Below are positions 58,218 through 64,000 of a stretch of DNA of 64,000 nt, one piece after another. Source of the stretch: Rhodococcus rhodnii (GTDB lineage: Bacteria > Actinomycetota > Actinomycetes > Mycobacteriales > Pseudonocardiaceae); assembly GCA_000720375.1 (NCBI GenBank), contig JOAA01000013.1, forward strand, positions 248,001-312,000, given 5' to 3'. Below the pieces are notes generated by a model that ran no database searches, was not told where the DNA came from, and was given only the letters and a program-made list of their open reading frames with translations. The translations under genes and the position numbers were made by a program. Within the stretch, counting starts at the first letter, position 1. Each line of letters starts with the position of its first letter.

Positions 58218-58675
58218 AAGTCGTACACCGGTCCGCACGAGCGGTTGACAGCATGCGAGGTCATCCGCCGGTGCGCGCTGGACCCGTCAGAGAGCCGTAC
58301 TTGCCGCAGGTCGCTCACCGTGCCGTGGGCGGCGACGGTGAAGCATGGTCCGCGGTAGCCGGAGTTGTAGTACAGCGCGACGCGGAATCCGTTGCCGCGG
58401 TTGTCCACGGACGTGACCGGATGCGTCGCCGAGGTGAGCGGGATCTGTGTGCCGTCGTAGGTGAGCGCACCCCAGCTGGGCACGCTGCGGACGCTGGTGT
58501 GCGTCAAGCCGGTGAAATTCGGCTGCGACCAGAGACAGACGCTGCCCTGCTGGCACGGCGACTCGACCGTGGTGGCGGCCGCGGTGCCGCCGATCACGGT
58601 GAGTGCCGCGACCATGCTCGCGGCACTCACCGTGATGACAGCGACGACAGAAGCGACGACAGATCTGAGTGTCAT
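58214..58675 (-). CDS. Peptidase inhibitor family I36-like secreted protein
   Basis: A 153-aa protein with a signal peptide (TLRSVVASVVAVITVSAASMVAALTVIGGTAAA) and a beta/gamma-crystallin-like I36 domain: CLWSQPNFTG, YNSGYRGPCFTVAAHG, LRQVRLSDGSSAHRRM. It is a paralogue of the next gene, sharing YYNSGYRGPCFTVA and RVRL/QVRLxDGxxAxxRM. GAGGGTGG precedes ATG 58675. Four-cysteine pattern conserved between the two. It overlaps the DUF6351 stop by 4 bp on the opposite strand. Confidence 0.82.
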   Translation of the reverse strand: MTLRSVVASVVAVITVSAASMVAALTVIGGTAAATTVESPCQQGSVCLWSQPNFTGLTHTSVRSVPSWGALTYDGTQIPLTSATHPVTSVDNRGNGFRVALYYNSGYRGPCFTVAAHGTVSDLRQVRLSDGSSAHRRMTSHAVNRSCGPVYDF

Positions 58676-58694
58676 GGTTCCACCCTCGAGGAGG

Positions 58695-58728
58695 GGTGTG
58701 CCGGCGGAAGAGATACCGCCGGCACACC
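58695..58728. terminator. Perfect 13-bp stem hairpin between the two I36 genes
   Basis: GGTGTGCCGGCGG and CCGCCGGCACACC enclose the 8-nt loop AAGAGATA. On the - strand it begins 7 bp after the upstream I36 stop and ends 20 bp before the downstream start. It can terminate or attenuate, or stabilise the upstream mRNA. Confidence 0.75.
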
Positions 58729-58734
58729 GGCGAG

Positions 58735-59181
58735 TCAGAAGTTGTAGACGGTTCCGCAGGTGCGGTTGAAGTGGTGCGAGTTCATGCGCTCGTTGGCGTT
58801 GGTGCCGTCGGTCAGGCGAACCCGGCGGAAGTCGCTCGCGCTGCCGAAGTTCGCGACGGTGAAGCACGGCCCGCGATATCCGGAGTTGTAGTACACGGCG
58901 ATCCTCGAGTCGGAATCCCAGTTGTCCAGCGCACTGACGTTCGTCGCCACGCCGTCACCGCGCCACATCCGCACAGTCGTGCCGTCATAGTTGACCGCAC
59001 CCCAGTTCGACTGGCTGTAGAAATTGTTGAACCGGTATCCGCCGAAGCCCGGGTTCGACCACAGGCACGCGTTGTTCAACGTGCACGGCGCCGCGGCCGC
59101 GGTGGTGGCGGTGGTGGCCAGTCCGACGGTGGCCAGACCGGCGACCGCGGCCGCCGCGAGTAGAGCAGCCTTGATTCTCAT
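58735..59181 (-). CDS. Peptidase inhibitor family I36-like secreted protein
   Basis: A 148-aa protein: signal peptide (RIKAALLAAAAVAGLATVGLATTATTAAAA), then an I36 domain with CLWSNPGFGGYRFNNF, WDSDSRIAVYYNSGYRGPCFTVANFG and FRRVRLTDGTNANERM. Cysteines C32/C39 and two more near the end form likely disulphides. I36 proteins include Streptomyces metalloprotease inhibitors (SMPI). A GAAAGGGAAATGCC stretch precedes ATG 59181. It is the first gene of the tandem pair. Confidence 0.85.
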   Translation of the reverse strand: MRIKAALLAAAAVAGLATVGLATTATTAAAAPCTLNNACLWSNPGFGGYRFNNFYSQSNWGAVNYDGTTVRMWRGDGVATNVSALDNWDSDSRIAVYYNSGYRGPCFTVANFGSASDFRRVRLTDGTNANERMNSHHFNRTCGTVYNF

Positions 59182-59237
59182 GGCATTTCCCTTTCAGCTA
59201 CAGAACACCCCTGCCGATTCGTCAAGAGGGGCCGCTT

Positions 59238-60137
59238 TTATTTCGAGATCGGCGCCGTCACGATTCGCGACGCGTTCTCGAGCATGGTTCGCAGTTTCGC
59301 CGCGGTCGCGTCGAATTCGGCGGATCGCCTGGCGATGGCCTGGCGTTGGTAGGCGGTCTCCACGGCCAGCCAGACCGGCACGAGGTTGGACGTGGCCCGG
59401 CAGTCCAGGTCCGTCGTCGCGGTGGCGATCTCCCCGGGAGCGGGCTGCGGAGTGGTCCATCGGGCGTCGTCGTTGGCCGCCCAGACGTCCGTGTAGTGGT
59501 AGCCCGACGCGGCCATGCACGCACGCCATGCCGCCATCGCCGCGCTGACCCGGCTGTCGGCCTGGGCGCGCTGGAAGATCTGCTGATCCAGATCGGCGAA
59601 TTCCGCGCCGGACAACCCGGCGGGCGCGCCCTGAGCGAGCTGGCGGCGCGCTTCGCCCACACAGCCGCCCTCCGGGACGGGGCGGCCTCCCACCACCGAC
59701 GCGCCCTTGCCGGCGTACACGGCGACGGCGTCCAACGACGGGGATGTGTCGTCCGGGGCGCGCGGCGGTTCGGGCGGCGGGTGATACCCGCGTTGCGCGA
59801 CCTCGGCCCGGTCGATGATGCCGTACCGGTTCGCGTCGGCCACCACAGTCGTCTCTGTGGGTTCGGTGCGCGGCAGCGGCCAGTCCAGCCCGAACCGTTG
59901 CACGCAGGCTCGCGCCATCAAGGTGGTCGCCCGTTCCACGATGTCCAGCTGTGCCGAGGACAACTCGTAGTCGCGAAACGGCAGCACGATGTCGGCTCCC
60001 GAGGACACCGGGCGGATCTCACCGACGGGCGGCAGGGTGTCCGCGACACCATCGGGTTGGGCGGCGCACGCCGCGCTCAACCCGGCTGCCGCCGTCAGCA
60101 CGAGCAGCACTGTGCGCCACGCTCTGGTCATTCTCAT
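59238..60137 (-). CDS. Lipoprotein-like protein of unknown function
   Basis: A 299-aa protein with a lipoprotein-type signal (TRAWRTVLLVLTAAAGLSAAC, C23-like lipobox LSAAC). The mature part has ERATTLMARACVQRFGLDWPLP and two or three further cysteines (VPEGGCVGEARR, AAWRACMAASGYHY, TTDLDCRATSN). A pattern of cysteine-linked helices suggests an extracytoplasmic sensor-like protein. I recognise no family. It is divergent from the SARP gene, with 143 bp between starts, which may point to co-regulation. Confidence 0.72.
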   Translation of the reverse strand: MRMTRAWRTVLLVLTAAAGLSAACAAQPDGVADTLPPVGEIRPVSSGADIVLPFRDYELSSAQLDIVERATTLMARACVQRFGLDWPLPRTEPTETTVVADANRYGIIDRAEVAQRGYHPPPEPPRAPDDTSPSLDAVAVYAGKGASVVGGRPVPEGGCVGEARRQLAQGAPAGLSGAEFADLDQQIFQRAQADSRVSAAMAAWRACMAASGYHYTDVWAANDDARWTTPQPAPGEIATATTDLDCRATSNLVPVWLAVETAYQRQAIARRSAEFDATAAKLRTMLENASRIVTAPISK

Positions 60138-60280
60138 CCACCCCTCGGCCCGTCACGTTGGCTGCCACCGTCGCCGGGTGGCCTGGAACTGGCCTGGTAC
60201 GGACCTGGATCGAAAGACGACTGCAAGCCCAGGCGAGTAGGACCTGCACGACATGGCCGGCCGAGGGGAGGCGGTGGCAG

Positions 60281-62986
60281 ATGCGATTCCGGGCGCTGGG
60301 ATCACTGGAGGTCTTCGACGGCACGGCGTGGCAGCCGGTGAACTCGGCGAAATGCCGGTCCGTCCTGGCCATCCTGCTGATCGACGCCAGGCAGGTGGTG
60401 TCGGTCGACCGCATCACCGACGAGGTGTGGAACGGCGACCCGCCGGCGTCGGCGAGCAACCTCGTCCACGGGTATGTCCGCCGGTTGCGAGGCCTGCTCG
60501 ACGACCGAGACGCCACGGTGCTGGTCACCCGCGCCCCCGGCTACGTGCTGGCCGTCGGTGAGGACGACATCGACGCCACGCGCTTCACCGCGCTGATCCG
60601 TCGCGGCGACACAGCCCAGATCGCCGAAGCACTCGAGTTGTGGCGCGGGGAGGCGTTCGCCGACGTGCCGGAGACACCGCTGGTGCGCGACGCCGCCGCG
60701 CGGCTGGACGAGCAGCGGCTGCTGGCCATCGAGGCCACGCTCGCGGCCGACCTGTCCCGTGGCCGGCACGCCGAGGTGATCATGCAGGTGCGGGCGTTGA
60801 CCCAGCGATACCCGTTGCGGGAACGGCTGTGGCGGCAGCTGATCATCGCCCTGCGTGACAGCGGCCGCCGCGCCGAGGCCCTGGCCGCCTACGGCGAGAT
60901 CCGTGCCCTGCTGGCCGACGAGCTGGGGGTCGATCCCGACGCGTCCCTGCAGCGCCTGCACCGTGACCTGCTGGCCAGCGAGCCGCCCCCGCCACGCCAG
61001 GCCCCGGCACCGCCTGTGCTGATCGGCCGTGACGAGCAACTGGCCACCGCGATCGGGTGGATGGCCACGCCCACCCCCTGCGTGGCGATCACCGGCCAGG
61101 GCGGGATCGGCAAAACCGCGTTCGCCGCACGGCTGGCGCACGAGACCAGCGGCCTGTTTCCCGACGGCCAGTTCCACGCCACGCTGGGCCGTGGCCGCAC
61201 GATGCACGCCGCGCTGACCCGGTTGCTGGCGCGGCTGGGGATCACCGACGCCCCACGCGACCTGCCCGACCTGGCGGAGCTGGCGGGCGAGCTGCTCGGC
61301 GGCACGCGGATGCTGATCGTGCTCGAGGACGTGCCCGACGAGGCCGGGCTGCGGGCCCTGCTGCCCCTGGCGGCCGGCAACGGCCTGATCGTGACCAGCC
61401 GCAGGCGGCTGGCCGGGCTGGACACGCTGCGGGTGATGCCCCTGGACGTGCTGCCCGCCGACGCGGGCACGGCGTTGCTGCGGGCCGCGGCGGGCAGCAC
61501 CCCGATCGACCCGCGCTCCGCGGCGAAGATCGTCACGCTGTGCGCGGGCCTTCCGCTGGCCATCAAACTCGCCGGGGCACGGCTGGCCGCACGACCGCAC
61601 TTCACGCCCGCCGACCTCGTGCGGTGCCTGACCGACCGGCACTGCCGGCTGGACTGGCTGCAGCTGGGCGACCAGGGAGTACGGGCCGCGGTGCTGGACA
61701 GCTACGCCGTGCTGCGGCCCGTGCAGCAACAGCTGCTGCGCGGCCTGTGCGCCGCCGACCAGCCCGAATTCCCTGGCTGGGTGGCGGCCGCCGTGCTGGA
61801 CCAACCTGCCGTCCAGGCCGACCGCGTGCTGGACGACCTGATTGAAGCGCACCTGGTCGAGCCCGCGGGCCGGGGACTGACCGGGCCGCGCTACCGCATC
61901 CACGACCTGGTCCACCTCGCGGTGCGCGACGAGCTGTGCGACACCGACGCACACACGCGGGTGACCAGCGGATGGCACGCGCTGGCCGCGGCCGCCGACG
62001 ACCAGCTGGCGCACTGGTGCGGCCTGGACCCCGAACCACCGCCCGCGTGGCGCCCGGACCCGCAGGTGCTCGCCGCCGCGGCTGCGCACCCGATGCGATG
62101 GTTCGACGAGGAACGCGCCACGCTGATCCACGCCGCCCGCCAGGCCCGGCCCGCGTGGCCGCTGGCCCAGCGCATGTCCACCTACTTCGAGCTGCGCGGC
62201 CACTACCAGGACTGGGGCGAGGTCCTGCAGGCCGGGCTGCGTGACGCCGACGCGACCGGGGACCGGCAAGGGCAGGCGACCATGCTCGGGCTGCTGATGC
62301 ACGCGGTGGCCGAAGGCGAAGACCACCGCGACAGCCTCCGCTACGCCGCCCTGACCATCGCGGCCTACCAAGCACTGGGCACGCCACCGGTCCACCAGGA
62401 CCCGGCACCATCGCGATCCAGCCCGGCGCTGGAGAAGGCACGCCACGACCGGGACGCCTTCGCCGTCGGGTTCGAGGCCGCCCGCCTGGCGGTCCGCCTG
62501 CGCGCGTGCGGCGAGCACGCCGACTACCTCGCCCTGTTCGACGAGGCGATGGACGCTTTCCGGGCCAGTCAGGCACCTCTGCTGGAACTGTGGGCGCTCA
62601 AACACATCGGCCTGACCTACCTGCGGCAGCGCCGGATCGACGAGGCCATGTCGTGCCTGCGGCGCGCCGAGACCCTGGTGCGTGACCTGGGTGAGGAGTC
62701 GATGGCCCGGCACGCCGGCGGTGACCTCGCCGGGGTCGCGGTCGTGCACGACCGCGACGACCTGGCCGAACGGCTGGCCGCCGAAACACTGGACACCGCC
62801 AGGCACACCGGCAACCGGTGGCGCGCCGGCCGTGCACTGGTGACCTTGGGCGAGGTGTACGCGCGGCGCGGCGAGCACCGCCGTGCCGCCGAGACCTACC
62901 GCGAGGCACTCGCGCTGTGGCGCGCCCTGAATCTGCCCAGCCGCATCCGGCAAGTTGAGACCGCTCTGGCCCGGCTGACCCGATAG
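60281..62986 (+). CDS. AfsR/SARP family transcriptional regulator (OmpR-BTAD-NB-ARC-TPR)
   Basis: A 901-aa protein. Residues 1-90: OmpR-type winged helix (MRFRALGSLEVFDG, SVDRITDEVWNGDPPASASNLVHGYVRRLR). Residues about 95-240: bacterial transcriptional activation domain (ALELWRGEAFADVP, RLWRQLIIALRDSGRRAEALAAYGEIRALLADELGVDP). Residues about 255-560: NB-ARC with Walker A GQGGIGKTAF and MLIVLEDVPDE (Walker B). The C-terminal third contains TPR-like repeats (LGEVYARRGEHRRAAETYREALALWRAL). Such regulators activate secondary metabolite genes; no biosynthetic cluster is visible here. ATG 60281 gives this architecture. Confidence 0.9.
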   Translation: MRFRALGSLEVFDGTAWQPVNSAKCRSVLAILLIDARQVVSVDRITDEVWNGDPPASASNLVHGYVRRLRGLLDDRDATVLVTRAPGYVLAVGEDDIDATRFTALIRRGDTAQIAEALELWRGEAFADVPETPLVRDAAARLDEQRLLAIEATLAADLSRGRHAEVIMQVRALTQRYPLRERLWRQLIIALRDSGRRAEALAAYGEIRALLADELGVDPDASLQRLHRDLLASEPPPPRQAPAPPVLIGRDEQLATAIGWMATPTPCVAITGQGGIGKTAFAARLAHETSGLFPDGQFHATLGRGRTMHAALTRLLARLGITDAPRDLPDLAELAGELLGGTRMLIVLEDVPDEAGLRALLPLAAGNGLIVTSRRRLAGLDTLRVMPLDVLPADAGTALLRAAAGSTPIDPRSAAKIVTLCAGLPLAIKLAGARLAARPHFTPADLVRCLTDRHCRLDWLQLGDQGVRAAVLDSYAVLRPVQQQLLRGLCAADQPEFPGWVAAAVLDQPAVQADRVLDDLIEAHLVEPAGRGLTGPRYRIHDLVHLAVRDELCDTDAHTRVTSGWHALAAAADDQLAHWCGLDPEPPPAWRPDPQVLAAAAAHPMRWFDEERATLIHAARQARPAWPLAQRMSTYFELRGHYQDWGEVLQAGLRDADATGDRQGQATMLGLLMHAVAEGEDHRDSLRYAALTIAAYQALGTPPVHQDPAPSRSSPALEKARHDRDAFAVGFEAARLAVRLRACGEHADYLALFDEAMDAFRASQAPLLELWALKHIGLTYLRQRRIDEAMSCLRRAETLVRDLGEESMARHAGGDLAGVAVVHDRDDLAERLAAETLDTARHTGNRWRAGRALVTLGEVYARRGEHRRAAETYREALALWRALNLPSRIRQVETALARLTR

Positions 62987-62987
62987 C

Positions 62988-63821
62988 GTGCCCGGCGTGC
63001 GCTCCCAGGACTACGGCGACATCCTCGCCGGCAAACCCAAACGCCAGGTCCCCCAACTGCCCGCGGAGCCAGGCCTGGTGGTCGAAGATCCGGCCAGCGG
63101 GTTCTGCGGCGCGGTGGTCAAGATCGAACAGGGCGCCGTGGTGCTGGAAGACCGGCACGGCCGCCACCGCGTGTTCCCGATGCGCCCCGCCGGGTTCCTC
63201 CTCGACGGCAAGCCCGTCACCCTGGTCAAACCCGCGGCGACAACAACGGCGACAACAACAGCCGCGCCGAAGAAACCCGTGATGTCGGCGTCCGGGTCGG
63301 TGAAAGTCGAGGGCCTCAAGGCCCGCACCGCGCGCGCCAGCCGGATCTGGGTGGAAGGCATCCACGACGCCGAGCTGGTCGAACGCGTCTGGGGACACGA
63401 CCTGCGCGTGGAGGGCATCGTCGTGCAGCCGCTGCACGGTATTGACGAGCTGTCCGCGCGGGTCGCGGAGTTCGCGCCGGGCCTGCAGCGGCGGCTCGGC
63501 GTCCTGGTCGACCACCTCGTCGCGGGCAGCAAGGAGTCACGGATCGTCGAGGCGGTCACCGACCCGAACGTGATGATCACCGGCCACCCGTACGTCGACA
63601 TCTGGCAGGCGGTCAAACCGTCCGCGCTGGGGATCGAGGCCTGGCCGGTGATCCCGCGCGGCGTGCCGTGGAAGGAAGGCGTCTGCGCCCAGCTGGGGTG
63701 GGGCGAGCCTGCCGAGGGCTGGCGGCACGTGCTCAACCACGTGAAAGGCTTCCGTGACCTGGAGACCCCGCTGATCGGCTCGGTCGAGCGGCTCATCGAC
63801 TTCGTAGGTAACTTCGGGTGA
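62988..63821 (+). CDS. DUF3097 family protein
   Basis: A 277-aa protein: RSQDYGDILAGKPKRQVPQLPAEPGLVVED, FPMRPAGFLLDGKPVTLVKP, then an Ala/Thr linker (TTTATTTAAPKK) and IWVEGIHDAELVERVWGHDLRVEGIVVQPLHGIDEL, GVLVDHLVAGSKESRIV, ITGHPYVDIWQAVKP. This is the DUF3097 pattern, conserved across actinobacteria but uncharacterised. The TOPRIM-like VEGIHDAEL motif suggests a nucleotidyl-transfer or nuclease-related fold. GTG 62988 follows the SARP stop by 1 bp, so they may be cotranscribed. Confidence 0.88.
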   Translation: MPGVRSQDYGDILAGKPKRQVPQLPAEPGLVVEDPASGFCGAVVKIEQGAVVLEDRHGRHRVFPMRPAGFLLDGKPVTLVKPAATTTATTTAAPKKPVMSASGSVKVEGLKARTARASRIWVEGIHDAELVERVWGHDLRVEGIVVQPLHGIDELSARVAEFAPGLQRRLGVLVDHLVAGSKESRIVEAVTDPNVMITGHPYVDIWQAVKPSALGIEAWPVIPRGVPWKEGVCAQLGWGEPAEGWRHVLNHVKGFRDLETPLIGSVERLIDFVGNFG

Positions 63822-63863
63822 CAACACCATCGAAATGACCCCGTTCTCTGCCAGGATGTGACC

Positions 63864-64000
63864 ATGGCGGCCTGGCTGGTGTGGTTGATCGCAGGTTTCA
63901 TCCTGATCTCGGCCGAGGTGCTCTCCGGAGACCTGTGGCTGTTGATGATCGGACTCGGCGCACTCGGCGGTGCCGCCGCGTCCGCACTCGGCGGCAACCT
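63864..64000 (+). CDS. NfeD-like membrane protein, N-terminal part (cut by window edge)
   Basis: The visible 45 codons (MAAWLVWLIAGFILISAEVL ... LLMIGLGALGGAAASAL) are two hydrophobic segments in the arrangement of NfeD-family proteins, which are normally encoded before a SPFH/stomatin-like protein. The rest lies past the window. ATG 63864 lies 42 bp after the DUF3097 stop; the ribosome site is weak (CCAGGATGTGACC). Confidence 0.72.
   Translation, partial: MAAWLVWLIAGFILISAEVLSGDLWLLMIGLGALGGAAASALGGN

Noticed and set aside
1..64000. CRISPR arrays, tRNA and rRNA genes, prophage structural genes, large biosynthetic cluster
   Set aside because: No regular direct repeats with spacers, no cloverleaf or rRNA-like segments, and no PKS/NRPS or phage structural proteins were seen.

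Overview
The window looks like a chromosomal segment of a high-GC, mycelial actinomycete, most likely Pseudonocardiaceae (Amycolatopsis/Kibdelosporangium/Saccharothrix type). This is inferred from gene content, not from a marker gene: RbpA, a mycothiol-dependent (MDMPI) enzyme, a resuscitation-promoting-factor-like protein, polyprenol-phosphomannose (PPM) synthase plus an MptB-type mannosyltransferase, DUF3558, DUF3090, DUF3097 and SCO1664 families, an AfsR/SARP regulator and many GTG starts. No rRNA, tRNA or CRISPR array was seen.

Layout. 1-5.8 kb: an aminomutase-type lysine degradation cluster. kamA is cut by the left edge and divergent from kdd - amidohydrolase - kamD - kamE - kal, with a perfect 19-bp inverted repeat between the two transcripts. 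5.8-7.6 kb: a 2OG-Fe(II) oxygenase and a MarR/flavin-nucleotide-binding protein pair. 7.6-10.9 kb: lnt, ppm1 and a PLP enzyme. 11.0-13.4 kb: a 668-aa protein resembling a polymorphic ADP-ribosyltransferase toxin, translationally coupled to a small candidate immunity gene. 13.4-21.3 kb: rbpA with a SigR-like promoter, an MFS transporter, an Rpf-like protein, an aldo/keto reductase, GDPD, a zinc-finger protein, a PAS-GGDEF-EAL protein, a methyltransferase and an MDMPI protein. 21.7-26.3 kb: a complete CUT1 sugar ABC importer with its own ATPase and a DasR-box-like operator. 26.3-26.8 kb: gene-free DNA with nested inverted repeats, probably a small mobile-element remnant. 26.8-31.7 kb: an SDR/MmyB-regulator pair, a secreted GH12 cellulase behind a perfect CebR-type box, a cytosolic GH20 hexosaminidase and a nucleotidyltransferase-fold protein, with three copies of a 34-nt AT-rich repeat.

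31.7-35.8 kb holds the most unusual gene: a 1027-aa protein joining a caspase-like His/Cys protease domain, a P-loop NTPase and a KAP-type P-loop NTPase with two inserted membrane segments. It lies 39 bp behind a MerR regulator gene on the same strand and is a good candidate for an undescribed abortive-infection or programmed-cell-death system. 35.9-37.7 kb: an alcohol dehydrogenase and a second MmyB-type regulator. 37.7-45.3 kb: an M20 peptidase and an M55 D-aminopeptidase divergent from a dipeptide ABC importer (SBP, two permeases, fused double ATPase), which together look like scavenging of peptidoglycan-derived or D-amino-acid peptides. 45.4-47.0 kb: mptB. 47.0-51.0 kb: a TetR regulator and a WXG/DUF3558 type VII secretion-associated group. 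51.1-64.0 kb: DUF3224, LD-carboxypeptidase and S9 peptidase, DUF3090-SCO1664, a DUF6351 exported hydrolase, two I36-type secreted proteins, a lipoprotein-like protein, a 901-aa AfsR/SARP regulator, DUF3097 and the start of an nfeD gene cut by the right edge.

Translational coupling is common (ATGA, GTGA or slightly longer overlaps): kdd-amidohydrolase, kamD-kamE, kamE-kal, toxin-immunity, the MDMPI-methyltransferase pair, the sugar and dipeptide ABC genes, M55-M20, and S9-LD-carboxypeptidase.
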